A stretch of DNA of 64,000 nt from an uncultured Eubacteriales bacterium (GCA_902799045.1 CADBZH010000011.1:54434-118433); one strand, 5' to 3'; positions 1 through 8,847 are shown, numbered from the stretch's first letter. A program made the numbers and translations. The notes: generated from the sequence alone by a model not told the origin.

Positions 1-1
1 G

Positions 2-695
2 CCCGTGATCGCGCCTTGGCGCATCTGGGACATCAAGGGCCGGGACGAGGAGATCGACTACGCCGAGGCCCACAACATCCCGCTGAAGATCAGCCGCGAG
101 ACCAACTACTCCAAGGACAAGAACATGTGGCACCTGAGCCACGAGGGCCTGGAGCTGGAGGACCCCGCCAACGAGCCGAAGTACGCCGGCAACATGGAGA
201 TGGGCTGCACCCCCGAGGAGGCCCCCGACGAGGCCGAGTACGTGTCCATCGACTTTGAAAAGGGCTGGCCCGTGGCCGTGAACGGCGAAAAAATGGCCCC
301 GGTGGACCTGGTGTGGAAGCTGAACGAGCTGGGCGGCAAGCACGGCATCGGCATCATCGACATCGTGGAAAACCGGCTGGTGGGCATCAAGTGCCGCGGC
401 GGAGTACGCCGACCTGGTGTACAACGGCCAGTGGTATTCCCCGCTGCGCGAGGCCATGACCGCCTTCTGCGAGAAGACCCAGAAGACCGTCACCGGCACC
501 GTGAAGCTTAAGCTCTACAAGGGCAACATCATCGGCGCGGGCATGACCAGCCCCTACAGCCTCTATGACCCGGAAATCGCCACCTTCGACGAGGACGACG
601 TGTACGACCAGACCTGGTCCGAGGGGTTCATCACGCTGTACGGCCTGCCCACCGCGGTGTACGCCAAGATGAAGGCGAAGAACGGGCTGGAATGA
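2..695 (+). pseudogene. argG: Argininosuccinate synthase, 3' part, with internal deletion and frameshift
   Basis: ArgG joins citrulline and aspartate to argininosuccinate using ATP. The window opens inside the gene. The visible part begins with the [15 protein letters not shown] segment and continues through [14 protein letters not shown] and [12 protein letters not shown], typical of the family. Near 396-402 the frame changes: coding resumes in another frame as [20 protein letters not shown] and runs to the stop at 693-695. In family members as I remember them, about 35 residues (the VYETPGG region) lie between these blocks, so roughly 105 bases are missing. The junction falls in GCGGCG, which could belong to either side. 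argH follows after one gene. A real lesion or an assembly error is possible; the other broken core genes in this window favour error. Confidence 0.9.
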
Positions 696-702
696 GTGTG
701 GC

Positions 703-732
703 GTGCGGAGTGAGAGAACGCTCCGACCGCAC
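703..732 (+). terminator. Possible terminator after argG
   Basis: An imperfect stem, GTGCGG at 703-708 pairing with CCGCAC at 727-732, has GAG/CTC pairing inside and is followed by TTTCCTT. It begins eight bases after the argG stop. The stem is interrupted and the T run is short, so it may be weak. Confidence 0.4.
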
Positions 733-756
733 TTTCCTTGCACGCAGCTGATATGT

Positions 757-826
757 ACAGATCCTTCGCTTTGCTCAGGATGACAACATCGCAATCCTGT
801 CATCCTGAGCCTAGCGAAGGATCTGT
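757..826. repeat. Inverted repeat, CATCCTGAGC type
   Basis: Two 28-base arms (757-784 and 799-826) are reverse complements except for two central bases, with a 14-base loop. The arm core is GATCCTTCGCTTTGCTCAGG, a kind of intergenic palindrome seen in many bacterial genomes. It fills most of the 230-base gap between argG and the methyltransferase; I see no gene in that gap. Confidence 0.75.
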
Positions 827-926
827 ATGTTTCGTAAAGTACAACGCGACAAGCAGGACTCCCCCTTGCGATTCGGGCAAACGGCGTGTATAATGGATGC
901 AGGTAAACCGCGAAGGAGGACCGACC

Positions 927-1685
927 ATGGAGTTCAGGAAGATCTTCGACACCATTCCGGAGCAGTTCGACCGGTACCGGCCCCGCTACAGCCCGGCGCT
1001 GTTTCAGGACCTGATCGAATACGCCGGCGTCGGGCCGGGCAAGGCCGTGCTGGAGATCGGCCCCGGCACCGGCCAGGCCACCGACCCCATCCTGGACACC
1101 GGCTGCGACTACCACGCCATCGAGCTGGGCGAGCACCTGTGCGGCGCGATGCAGCGCAAGTACGGGGAACGGCCGAACTTCCACATCGCGTGCGACGACT
1201 TCATCACCCACGATTTCGGCACGCAGCGGTTCGACCTGGTCTACTCCGCCGCCGCGATCCAGTGGATCCCGGAGGAAATCGCCTTCTCAAAGACCTTTGA
1301 GCTGCTGAAGCCCGGCGGGACGCTGGCGATGATGCTGACCGTCTCCGAATACCGGACGACGAACCCGGCGCTGTACGAGGCGATCCAGAAGGTCTACGAC
1401 GCCCACTTCAGGCCGGAAACGCGCTACACCCACGGCGGCTTCGACTACGAAAGCGCCCCGGACTACGGCTTCGTCGGCTTTGAAAAGCGTGAGTATCCCG
1501 GAAGGCGGACGTTCACGGCGGAGGAATACGTGGCCTTCTGCGGCACCCACTGCGACCACATGGTCATCCCGGAGCCGCACAAAACCCGGTTCTTCGACGG
1601 CCTGCGCGACGCGGTGCTTTCGGCGGGCGACCGGATCGTGTTCAACGACACCTATGTATTGTATTTAACTCAAAAACCCCTTTAA
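927..1685 (+). CDS. Class I SAM-dependent methyltransferase
   Basis: A 252-residue cytosolic methyltransferase of the Rossmann-fold class. Motif I, VLEIGPGTGQ, lies at residues 41-50, an acidic residue that could hold the SAM ribose follows in HAIELGEH, and the post-motif segment DLVYSAAAIQWIPEE matches the ubiquinone/menaquinone methyltransferase-like (Methyltransf_11) pattern. The ATG at 927 is preceded by GAAGGAGGA at good spacing, so the upstream in-frame ATG at 897 was not used. The substrate cannot be told from sequence. It sits between argG and argH but need not act in arginine synthesis. Small-molecule methyltransferases of this shape are common in Clostridia. Confidence 0.85.
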   Translation: MEFRKIFDTIPEQFDRYRPRYSPALFQDLIEYAGVGPGKAVLEIGPGTGQATDPILDTGCDYHAIELGEHLCGAMQRKYGERPNFHIACDDFITHDFGTQRFDLVYSAAAIQWIPEEIAFSKTFELLKPGGTLAMMLTVSEYRTTNPALYEAIQKVYDAHFRPETRYTHGGFDYESAPDYGFVGFEKREYPGRRTFTAEEYVAFCGTHCDHMVIPEPHKTRFFDGLRDAVLSAGDRIVFNDTYVLYLTQKPL

Positions 1686-1705
1686 CGGTTTTCTTTGGAG
1701 GGAGC

Positions 1706-1747
1706 GCGAGGGAACCTTTCTTTTTCCGAAAAGAAAGGTTCCCTCGC
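1706..1747 (+). promoter_or_regulatory. Perfect 19-bp hairpin in the argH leader
   Basis: Positions 1706-1724 and 1729-1747 are exact reverse complements (GCGAGGGAACCTTTCTTTT and its complement) around the four-base loop TCCG. The hairpin ends one base before the AGAAAGGA ribosome-binding site of argH. It lacks a following T run on the plus strand, so it is a poor intrinsic terminator. A role in mRNA stability or in translation of argH is possible. Confidence 0.7.
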
Positions 1748-1763
1748 AGAAAGGAATGATACT

Positions 1764-3137
1764 ATGAAGCTATGGGCGGGCCGCACGGGCGGCGACGTGG
1801 ACGAGAGGCTCTCGGCCATCAACAACTCCATCGGCTTTGACAGCCGCATGGTTAAGCAGGACATCACCGGCTCCATCGCCCACGCGAGGATGCTGGGCAA
1901 GGTGGGCGTCATCGACGAGGCGGACGCTGCGGCGATCGTGGAGGGCCTGAAGGGCATCCTCGCCGATATTGAGAGCGGCACGCTTTCGATCGACATGACC
2001 TGCGAGGACATCCACACCTTCGTGGAGGCCACGCTGACCGAGCGCATCGGCGACGCGGGCAAGCGCCTGCACACGGCCCGCAGCCGCAACGACCAGGTGG
2101 CGCTGGACATAAGGATGTATCTGGCGGACGAGATCGACCGCCTGATCGTGCTGATTCGGGCGCTGACGGGCGCGTTCTGCGACGTGGCGGAGCAGCACCT
2201 GGAGACGGTGATGCCCGGCTACACCCACCTGCAGCGGGCGCAGCCGATCACGCTGGCGCACTGGCTGATGGCCTACGCGCAGATGCTGCTGCGGGATATC
2301 GAGCGCCTCACCGACTGCAAGAGGCGCACGCTGGTGCTGCCGCTGGGCAGCGGGGCGCTGGCGGGCACCACCTATCCGCTGGATCGCGCCTTCGTGGCCG
2401 AACAGCTGGGCTTTGGCGGCATCTCCCTCAACAGCCTGGACGGCGTGTCCGACCGGGATTTCGCGCTGGAGCTGCTGGGCGACCTGTCCATCCTGATGGT
2501 GCACCTGAGCCGCTTCAGCGAGGAGATCTGCCTTTGGTGTAGCTGGGAGTTCAAGTTCGTCACGCTGGCGGACCAGTTCTCCACCGGCTCGTCCATCATG
2601 CCCCAAAAGAAGAACCCGGACATCACCGAGCTGGTGCGCGGCAAGGCAGGCCGGGTGTTCGGCGACCTTACGACGCTGCTGACGGCCATGAAGGCCCTGC
2701 CCCTGGCCTACAACAAGGACATGCAGGAGGACAAGGAGGCGCTGTTCGACGCGCTGGACACCGCGGAGCTGAGCCTGGAGGTGCTCGCGCCGATGCTGCG
2801 CACCGCCACGTTCCACCCCGCCAACATGAAAAAGGCCGCGGCAGCCGGGTTCATCAACGCCACCGACTGCGCGGACTACATGGTGAAAAAGGGCGTCCCC
2901 TTCCGTGACGCCTACCGGGTGACCGGCCAGCTGGTGAAATACTGCATCGACCGGGGCCTGACGCTGGACGAGTTGCCCATCGCCGAGTACCGCCAGTTCA
3001 GCCTGGTGTTCGACGAGGACGTGTACCAGGCCATCGACCTGCTGACCTGCGTCAGCCAGCGCAAGCTGCCGGGCGGCCCCGCCCCCGAGGCCGTGCGGGC
3101 GACGATCGAAAAGACGCGGGCGAGCATAGAGAGTTGA
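1764..3137 (+). CDS. argH: Argininosuccinate lyase
   Basis: Splits argininosuccinate into arginine and fumarate, the last step of arginine synthesis, as a cytosolic homotetramer. The 457-residue product starts MKLWAGRTGG, the usual ArgH N-terminus. It carries the family block HTARSRNDQVALD near residue 100 and the fumarase/lyase signature GSSIMPQKKNPD near residue 275, which holds the catalytic serine loop. Length is normal. The ATG at 1764 follows AGAAAGGA; an in-frame start at 1695 would translate the leader hairpin and is rejected. It lies downstream of argG on the same strand with one methyltransferase gene between, so the arginine genes form a loose cluster. No frame damage is seen here, unlike argG. 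Confidence 0.96.
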   Translation: MKLWAGRTGGDVDERLSAINNSIGFDSRMVKQDITGSIAHARMLGKVGVIDEADAAAIVEGLKGILADIESGTLSIDMTCEDIHTFVEATLTERIGDAGKRLHTARSRNDQVALDIRMYLADEIDRLIVLIRALTGAFCDVAEQHLETVMPGYTHLQRAQPITLAHWLMAYAQMLLRDIERLTDCKRRTLVLPLGSGALAGTTYPLDRAFVAEQLGFGGISLNSLDGVSDRDFALELLGDLSILMVHLSRFSEEICLWCSWEFKFVTLADQFSTGSSIMPQKKNPDITELVRGKAGRVFGDLTTLLTAMKALPLAYNKDMQEDKEALFDALDTAELSLEVLAPMLRTATFHPANMKKAAAAGFINATDCADYMVKKGVPFRDAYRVTGQLVKYCIDRGLTLDELPIAEYRQFSLVFDEDVYQAIDLLTCVSQRKLPGGPAPEAVRATIEKTRASIES

Positions 3138-3163
3138 GAGTTCAGAGTTCAGATAAGCTATTC

Positions 3164-3318
3164 GGAGAACCGGATTGCCACGTCGGGTCATTCTGACCCT
3201 CCTCGCAATGACATTGTACTGGTCGTTGGCATTGCTTTCTGTCGCAGCAGAAGCGCATGGCCGCAACGACCGCTGATGTCATTGCGAGGAGCAAAGCGAC
3301 GTGGCAATCTGGTTCTCC
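3164..3318. repeat. Long inverted repeat, CATTGCGAGGAG type
   Basis: Arms at about 3164-3213 and 3276-3318 share GAGAACC(G/A)GATTGCCACGTCG and CTCCTCGCAATGACAT in opposite orientation, making a long imperfect palindrome between argH and the HD gene (convergent ends). The same family appears as three tandem copies at 35505-35774. The sequence resembles the widespread non-coding CATTGCGAGGAG...GTGGCAATC repeats of many bacteria. It may also end transcription from both sides. Confidence 0.75.
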
Positions 3319-3325
3319 ATCTGTC

Positions 3326-3916
3326 TTACTCCCCCTCCGGCGCGATGCCCCGGGCCCTGGCTTCCTCGATGAGCGCCTCGGTCTCCCGGCGCATCTCGGC
3401 GCGGAGGGCCTTGAGATACGGGTGGAAGGCGGCGTTGCTCTCGCCGTAGGTGAGGTTCAACTCGTATTCCAGCGGCAGCCAGGTGGCCGGGTCGGATTCA
3501 TTGTGGCTCTGGATGGCCTCCATGCGGTCGAGGGCCTTGTAGATCCGGCTCTCCAGTGTCTGCTGGGCCTCCATCTCCTCAAACAGCGCGCCGAGCGTCT
3601 CGGGCCAGGGCGCGGGCAGGCCGCCGATCAGCGCGTCCACCTCCCTGCCCTCCACCACGCGGTCCGCGTCGGTCTTGAGGAAGGTGGGAATGTCGCCGGT
3701 GATGGCCTCGCCGATGTCGTGCACCAGGCCCATGCGCACCACCTTGTCCATGTCCGCCTCCGGGAACTCGTCCGCCATCAGCATGGCCATCAGCGCCACC
3801 CGCCAGCTGTGCTCCGCCACGCTCTCCCGGCGGCCGCCGGTGGTCCAGCAGTGGCGCGGGGCGTCCTTCAAACGCTCCATCACCCGAAGAAAACCGATCA
3901 ACGCCCGTGCGTCCAT
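3326..3916 (-). CDS. HD-domain phosphohydrolase, YfbR/HDDC2-like
   Basis: A 196-residue HD-superfamily metal-dependent phosphohydrolase. Metal ligands are visible: H36 in ESVAEHSWR, the HD pair at 66-67 in LVHDIGEAITGDIP, and a downstream acidic residue in ALDRMEAIQSHNESD. This arrangement is that of 5'-deoxynucleotidases related to E. coli YfbR and human HDDC2, which remove phosphate from deoxynucleoside monophosphates; that activity is inferred from family. The start is preceded by AGGAGGACGCAAT on the coding strand. It stands alone, with repeats downstream and a strong palindrome upstream separating it from the sugar transporter genes. Confidence 0.85.
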   Translation of the reverse strand: MDARALIGFLRVMERLKDAPRHCWTTGGRRESVAEHSWRVALMAMLMADEFPEADMDKVVRMGLVHDIGEAITGDIPTFLKTDADRVVEGREVDALIGGLPAPWPETLGALFEEMEAQQTLESRIYKALDRMEAIQSHNESDPATWLPLEYELNLTYGESNAAFHPYLKALRAEMRRETEALIEEARARGIAPEGE

Positions 3917-4051
3917 ATTGCGTCCTCCTGTATTTTATACTAAATTCCTTCTAAAACATGTACAAATGCGGAGTGGATTTTTCGTTCTGGCAAAGCTGAG
4001 CGGAGGGAGGCGATGCAGCGCATCGTTGACTGAAGAATTTAGTATTATGCC

Positions 4052-4083
4052 AAACACCATGTCGGCGCGCCGACATGGTGTTT
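4052..4083. terminator. Perfect 32-bp palindrome ending the sugar transporter operon
   Basis: AAACACCATGTCGGCG at 4052-4067 is followed directly by its exact reverse complement at 4068-4083. The stem ends in TTT and lies nine bases beyond the stop of the leftward permease gene, so it is best read as the terminator of that operon. It could also stop rightward transcripts. Confidence 0.75.
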
Positions 4084-4092
4084 GCTATGCTA

Positions 4093-5142
4093 TTATTTCT
4101 TGGTCTTCCTGCCGCGATGCGAGAGCACCACGCTCTGCAGGATGATGAAGAAGCCGAGCATGGCGCCGCTGGCCATCTCCTGCCACCAGGAGGCGTTCAG
4201 CGGGCTCAGGGCGATGATCTTCTGGATGGTGGCCAGGATCATCACGCCGAAGAACGTGCCGATCACGTTGCCGACGCCGCCGGTGAGCAGCGTGCCGCCG
4301 ATGATGGAGGCCGCGATGGCGTCCATCTCGCTGCGCATGGCCACGCTGGCGTTGCCCGCAGGCTTGTGCATCAGGAACACGAAACCGGCCAGGCCCGAGA
4401 GCAGGCCGCTGATCAGGTAGCTGTAGAAGCAGGTGCGCTTGACGTTGATGCCCAGCATCAGCGCACTCTGGCGATTGCCGCCCAGGGCATAGATGTTGCG
4501 GCCCAGGCGCAGGTGGCGCAGCAGCACGAACATCAGGATCACCACGCAGATGGCCACCACGGTGCCGATCTCGATCTTGGCGGGGATCAGGTTGCCGTTC
4601 TGGGCCACGTAGCCCAGCCACGGAATCTTGATCTTGGCCTTCACCAGCTCCAGGAAGCCCTCGTGGGCCACCTTCACGGGGTTGACGGAGAGGATGGTGG
4701 TCAGGCCGCGGGCCAGGAACATGCCGGCCAGCGACACGATGAAGGGCTGGATCTGCAGGTAGCTGACCAGGAAGCCCATCAGCAGGCCGAAGCCCAGGCC
4801 GATGCCCAGCGCCAGCAGCAGCGCGAGCACGATGCCCATCGGCCCCGAGGCGATGCCCGTGCCGTTGAGGAATATCGCGCAGGCCATGCAGGTGAAGCTG
4901 ATGACGCCGCCGACGGAGATGTTGATGCCGCCGCCGATCATGACGATGGTCAGCGCGCAGGAGATGATGATGAGGTAGGAGTTGTCGTTCAGCAGGTCGA
5001 AGATCTGCTGGGCCTTGAGGAAGCCGCCGCCCATGAAGATCATGGCCGCGAGGTACATGGCCGCGAAGATGCCGATGGATATGGTCATCAGCAGCTGGGC
5101 ATCCGTCAGCGGTTCACGACGCCGGTTGTTCTTGCCGCTCAC
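4093..5142 (-). CDS. yjfF: Sugar ABC transporter permease, YjfF-like
   Basis: Second membrane subunit of a ribose/galactofuranose-class importer (BPD_transp_2 family). The 349-residue protein has about eight to ten hydrophobic segments and the family blocks INISVGGVISF, NIYALGGNRQSALMLGI and IIGGTLLTGGVGNVIGTFFG. In E. coli, YtfQRT-YjfF imports galactofuranose; the same substrate here is a guess from family only. It begins next to the end of the YtfT-like gene and is the last gene before the 4052-4083 palindrome. The basic start MSGKNNRRRE fits a cytosolic N-terminus. Confidence 0.88.
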   Translation of the reverse strand: MSGKNNRRREPLTDAQLLMTISIGIFAAMYLAAMIFMGGGFLKAQQIFDLLNDNSYLIIISCALTIVMIGGGINISVGGVISFTCMACAIFLNGTGIASGPMGIVLALLLALGIGLGFGLLMGFLVSYLQIQPFIVSLAGMFLARGLTTILSVNPVKVAHEGFLELVKAKIKIPWLGYVAQNGNLIPAKIEIGTVVAICVVILMFVLLRHLRLGRNIYALGGNRQSALMLGINVKRTCFYSYLISGLLSGLAGFVFLMHKPAGNASVAMRSEMDAIAASIIGGTLLTGGVGNVIGTFFGVMILATIQKIIALSPLNASWWQEMASGAMLGFFIILQSVVLSHRGRKTKK

Positions 5143-6231
5143 TCAGCCCACCTCCTTCCTGATCGCGGCCCCGCTGGAGCGGAGCTTCTTCCAGAGCGCG
5201 GTGACCTTTTCCTTCACCACGGGGGAGCCCGCGATGACGATGATGATGATCACGATGGCCTTGTAGGCCTTCACGTTCACGGGGCTGACCTTCATGGCAT
5301 AGAGCGTGGTGGTCAGCATCTGGATGATGTAGGCGCCCAGGATGCTGCCCGACAGCTTGAACTTGCCGCCGCCCAGGTTGTTGCCGCCGATGGCCACCGC
5401 CAGGATGGCGTCCATCTCGATGTCCACCAGCAGGGTCTTGTGGTTCAGCTGGCCCAGTCGGCTGATGCCGATGAGGCTCGCCACCGACACGCACACGCCC
5501 AGCAGCACGAAGCTCAGCAGCTTGATGACGATGGGGTTGATGCCGTTCAGCCGCGCCGCGCCCTGGTTGATGCCCACGGACTGGGTGTACAGGCTGATGT
5601 TGGTGAAGCGGAAGATCAGCGCCAGCAGCAGGCCCACCAGCAGCACGCAGAAGATCGGCGTGGGCACCGGGATGCCGGGAATGGTCATGCCGATGGCGGT
5701 GAGGATGGGGCTGGTCAGCTGGGGCGTGGCATCGCCGTTGATCCAGTAGGCGATGCTTCGGCCGCACGAATACAGGATCAGCGTGGCGATCATCGGCTGG
5801 ATCCGGAACACGGACACCAGCGTGCCGTTGAACAGCTTGAAGCAGATGGTGACCACGATGGCCAGCAGCAGCGCCACCGCGAAGGTGCCGGCGTTGATGC
5901 CGCCCATCGCCTGGATCATCTTCACGAACACCGCGCCGGAGATGGCGCCCACGGCGCCGACGGAGATGTCCTGTCCGCCGCAGGCCGCGGTGACCAGCGT
6001 CATGCCCATGGCGATGATGGCCAGCTCGCTGGCGCTGTCGATGATGCTGATCAGGTTGCCGGTCAGCACCCGGTTGCCGTCGTTGTTCACCGCGACGCCG
6101 ATGCCAAAGAAGCCGGGATCGCGGATCAGGTTGAACAGGATCAGTATGGCCAGAGCGATCAGCGGAATGACCAGCTGGCTCAGCTCCGACATCATCTTCT
6201 TCTTGAAACCGTTGCTCATATCACTGTTCAC
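5143..6231 (-). CDS. ytfT: Sugar ABC transporter permease, YtfT-like
   Basis: First membrane subunit of the importer, 362 residues with about ten hydrophobic segments. Family blocks include GGQDISVGAVGAISG near the middle of the first half and AVAIGGNNLGGGKFKLSGSI near the C-terminus, the ribose-class permease signatures. Its start overlaps the end of the ATPase gene by 11 bases (6221-6231), suggesting translational coupling, and the YjfF-like gene follows without a gap. Like its partner it should sit in the cytoplasmic membrane and form the heterodimeric channel driven by the YtfR-like ATPase. Confidence 0.88.
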   Translation of the reverse strand: MNSDMSNGFKKKMMSELSQLVIPLIALAILILFNLIRDPGFFGIGVAVNNDGNRVLTGNLISIIDSASELAIIAMGMTLVTAACGGQDISVGAVGAISGAVFVKMIQAMGGINAGTFAVALLLAIVVTICFKLFNGTLVSVFRIQPMIATLILYSCGRSIAYWINGDATPQLTSPILTAIGMTIPGIPVPTPIFCVLLVGLLLALIFRFTNISLYTQSVGINQGAARLNGINPIVIKLLSFVLLGVCVSVASLIGISRLGQLNHKTLLVDIEMDAILAVAIGGNNLGGGKFKLSGSILGAYIIQMLTTTLYAMKVSPVNVKAYKAIVIIIIVIAGSPVVKEKVTALWKKLRSSGAAIRKEVG

Positions 6232-7726
6232 CTCCCGCGATGGTCTTCATCACATAGCCCTGGGTCAGCTGGTCTCCGGTCAGCTCGCCCACGATCTTGC
6301 GGTCGCGCATGACGATCAGGCGGGAGCAGGTGCGCAGCATTTCCTCGATCTCAGAGGAGATGAACGTGACCGACATATCCTCCTCGGCCAGCTTCAGCAC
6401 CAGCTTCTGGATCTCCAGCTTGGTGCCCACGTCGATGCCTCGGGTGGGCTCGTCCAGGATCAGGTAGTCCGGATGGGTCAGCAGCCAGCGGGCCAGGATC
6501 ACCTTCTGCTGGTTGCCGCCGGACAGCGACTTGATGGGTGTGTCCTGGGAGGCCGTCTTGATCTGCAGGGTCTTGATGTATTCGTCGGCAAATTCCTTCA
6601 TCTGGGCCTTGGACATCGGATGGAAGAAGCCCTTCATGACCTGCAGCGCCAGGATGATGTTCTCCCGCACGGAGAGGTCTGCGATGATGCCGTCGCGCTT
6701 CCTGTCCTCGGGCAGATAGCCGATGCCGTTCTTCATGGCGTCGTGGGGATTGGAGATCTTGACTTCCTTGCCCTTGACCTTCACCTTGCCGCCGGTCACG
6801 CGGTCGGCGCCGAACACGGCGCGCACGCTCTCGCTGCGGCCGGAGCCCAGCAGGCCGGTGAAGCCGTTCACTTCGCCGCGGCGGATGGAGAAGTCATACG
6901 GGCGGCACTCGGTGCTGGACAGGCCGCTGGCCTCGTAGACCACCTCGGCCTTGCCGGCGCTCTTGGCGCCCACCTGCTCCAGGTCCTCCATGTCGTTCAG
7001 GTCCTTGCCCATCATCCTGGCCACCAGCTCCACCTGGGGCAGCTCGCTGACGGGATACTCGCCCACCAGCTGGCCGTTGCGCAGCACGGTGATGCGGTCG
7101 CTGATCTCGTAGACCTGCTCCAGGAAGTGGGTGACGAACACGATGCCCACGCCGCGGCTCTTCAGATCGCGCATCAGCTTGAACAGCATCTCCACTTCCT
7201 TCTCGTCCAGGGAGGAGGTGGGCTCGTCCAGGATCAGCACCTTGCACTGCATGTCCACCGCGCGGGCGATGGCCACCATCTGCTGCACGGCCAGCGAGCA
7301 GTGGGACAGCTCCTGCCTGGCCCGGGCGGGGATCCCCAGGTTGTCCAGGATCTCGGTGGCCCGCTTTTCATATTCCTTCCAGTTCACCTTCTGGCCGGCG
7401 GTCCTGCCGATGAACATGTTTTCCGCCACCGTCAGGTTCGGGCAGAGGGTGATCTCCTGGTACACGGTGCTGATGCCGATGTTCTGGGCGTCCTGCGGGG
7501 AATGGATGTGGGCCTCGCCCTCGCTGCCCTCCACCCAGATGCTGCCGGCATCCTTTTCATAGACGCCCGTCAGCACCTTGATCAGCGTGGATTTCCCGGC
7601 GCCGTTCTCCCCCATCAGCGCGTGGACCTCGCCCTTGCGCAGCGTGAAGTCCACACCATCCAGCGCCCGGGTGCCCGGGAACGTCTTGACGATCCCGCGC
7701 ATTGTCAATACTACGTCATTCTGCAT
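6221..7726 (-). CDS. ytfR: Sugar ABC transporter ATPase with two nucleotide-binding domains, YtfR-like
   Basis: The 501-residue energy-coupling subunit consists of two fused ABC domains. Domain 1 has Walker A GENGAGKST at 39-47 and Walker B VLILDEPTS. Its C-loop, LSHCSLAVQQ, departs from LSGGQ, as is common in this family. Domain 2 has a degenerate P-loop GLLGSGRSES but a good LSGGNQQKV signature and YLILDEPTRGID. This one-good, one-degenerate layout is typical of RbsA/MglA/YtfR. The ATG at 7726 follows GAGGAGATTCCCAG, so a much longer open frame upstream is not used. It forms an operon with the two permeases downstream and the binding protein upstream. Confidence 0.92.
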   Translation of the reverse strand: MQNDVVLTMRGIVKTFPGTRALDGVDFTLRKGEVHALMGENGAGKSTLIKVLTGVYEKDAGSIWVEGSEGEAHIHSPQDAQNIGISTVYQEITLCPNLTVAENMFIGRTAGQKVNWKEYEKRATEILDNLGIPARARQELSHCSLAVQQMVAIARAVDMQCKVLILDEPTSSLDEKEVEMLFKLMRDLKSRGVGIVFVTHFLEQVYEISDRITVLRNGQLVGEYPVSELPQVELVARMMGKDLNDMEDLEQVGAKSAGKAEVVYEASGLSSTECRPYDFSIRRGEVNGFTGLLGSGRSESVRAVFGADRVTGGKVKVKGKEVKISNPHDAMKNGIGYLPEDRKRDGIIADLSVRENIILALQVMKGFFHPMSKAQMKEFADEYIKTLQIKTASQDTPIKSLSGGNQQKVILARWLLTHPDYLILDEPTRGIDVGTKLEIQKLVLKLAEEDMSVTFISSEIEEMLRTCSRLIVMRDRKIVGELTGDQLTQGYVMKTIAGGEQ

Positions 7727-7777
7727 CTGGGAATCTCCTCCCCGTTCACGATCGAAGCGATAGGTTCTCTCAAAGAA

Positions 7778-7817
7778 GGCGCGGTATGAACGCGCGCATT
7801 GCCGTTCATACCGCGCC
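7778..7817 (-). terminator. Stem-loop between binding-protein and ATPase genes
   Basis: GGCGCGGTATGAACG at 7778-7792 pairs exactly with 7803-7817 around a 10-base loop, 20 bases after the binding-protein stop and 50 before the ATPase start. Without a T run it is probably a partial terminator or RNA-stabilising hairpin. Such elements commonly give more binding protein than membrane subunits. Confidence 0.65.
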
Positions 7818-7838
7818 AAGCTGTCATGGGATGTCGGA

Positions 7839-8822
7839 TCAGTCGAGGGTGACCTCGTCCTCCAGGGTGCCCAGGCCGTAGGTGTCGATGTCTTCCTCGG
7901 TGATGGTCGCGGCGTCGAAGCCCACCTCATCGTTGTAGATGATGCCGCCTTCGATCTCCTCGCCGGCCTCCAGCGCCTTGATCATCTCGTCGATCTTGGC
8001 CGCCTGGAAGGGGGAGCACTGGCCGTCGTAGTTCCACTCGCCGTCGAGCACCTTCTTCAGCGCCCACTTGTTGCAGTCGAAGCCCATGATGATGACGTCG
8101 CCGTTCACGCCGTGGGTGATGCCGGCCTTGTCCAGAGCGGCCACAACACCAGCGGCCATGCCGTCGTTCTCAGCGTACACGATGTTGAAGTCCTCGCCGG
8201 CGTCGATGGCGGCCTGGGCGATGTTGCGGGCCTCGTTGGGATCCCAGCTGTCGCCGCCGGTGCCTTCGCGGACGATGGTCCAGTTCTCTTCAGCGTCGCA
8301 CTTGGCGGTCAGAGCGCCGGAACGGCCGACCTGAGCGGCGGAACCGAGCTGGCCCTGAATGTGCAGGATCTTGTACTCGTCGAGGTTCAGGCTCTCCAGC
8401 CAGGCCACGGCGGTCTCGCCTTCCTTGGGCATGTCGGAAACGACAGCCGCGGTGTACAGGGAGGGATCGCACTCGATCAGGCGGTCAAACAGGAACACGC
8501 CGATGCCGGCTTCCTGAGCGGCTTCCAGGACCTCGTCCCAGCCGGTGACCTCAGCGGCGGAAACCAGGATGTACTGCACGCCCTCGGTGATGAAGCTGTT
8601 CGCGGCTTCCAGCTGCTTGTCAGCGGTGGGAGCGGTGACGAAGGTGGCGTCATAGCCGTTGTCGGCGGTGAAAACGTCGTTCAGGTTCTGGACGTTCGCC
8701 TGACGATAGCCAGACTCGGAGGGGTCCAGGTTGATGATGCCGACCTTGATGCCTTCCGCCAGGGCGGTGAAGCAGCTCAGGGCCATGATGAGAGCGAGAG
8801 CCAGCACGAGAATCTTCTTCAT
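7839..8822 (-). CDS. ytfQ: Sugar ABC transporter substrate-binding protein, YtfQ-like
   Basis: A 327-residue exported binding protein of the periplasmic-binding type I (ribose/LacI-like) fold. The signal peptide MKKILVLALALIMALSCFTALAEG has a clear type I cleavage site (ALA-EG). Its one cysteine (ALSC) sits inside the hydrophobic core and is a poor lipobox, unusual for a Gram-positive solute-binding protein. Mature-domain blocks VSAAEVTGWDEVLEAAQEAGI and YAENDGMAAGVVAALDKAG match YtfQ-like proteins. It heads the ytfQRT-yjfF operon, with a stem-loop before the ATPase gene. An acidic C-terminal tail (EDEVTLD) is present. The sugar is unknown. Confidence 0.88.
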   Translation of the reverse strand: MKKILVLALALIMALSCFTALAEGIKVGIINLDPSESGYRQANVQNLNDVFTADNGYDATFVTAPTADKQLEAANSFITEGVQYILVSAAEVTGWDEVLEAAQEAGIGVFLFDRLIECDPSLYTAAVVSDMPKEGETAVAWLESLNLDEYKILHIQGQLGSAAQVGRSGALTAKCDAEENWTIVREGTGGDSWDPNEARNIAQAAIDAGEDFNIVYAENDGMAAGVVAALDKAGITHGVNGDVIIMGFDCNKWALKKVLDGEWNYDGQCSPFQAAKIDEMIKALEAGEEIEGGIIYNDEVGFDAATITEEDIDTYGLGTLEDEVTLD

Positions 8823-8847
8823 TGTGAAATGCCTCCATTTCTTATTT

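Noticed and set aside
1770-3266. 498-residue minus-strand frame opposite argH
   Set aside because: Shadow of a clearly real argH.
4075-6312. 745-residue plus-strand open frame rich in His, Ala and Asp
   Set aside because: Exact antisense of the two permease genes; GC-rich third positions leave the reverse strand open. Low-complexity composition and no ribosome-binding site.
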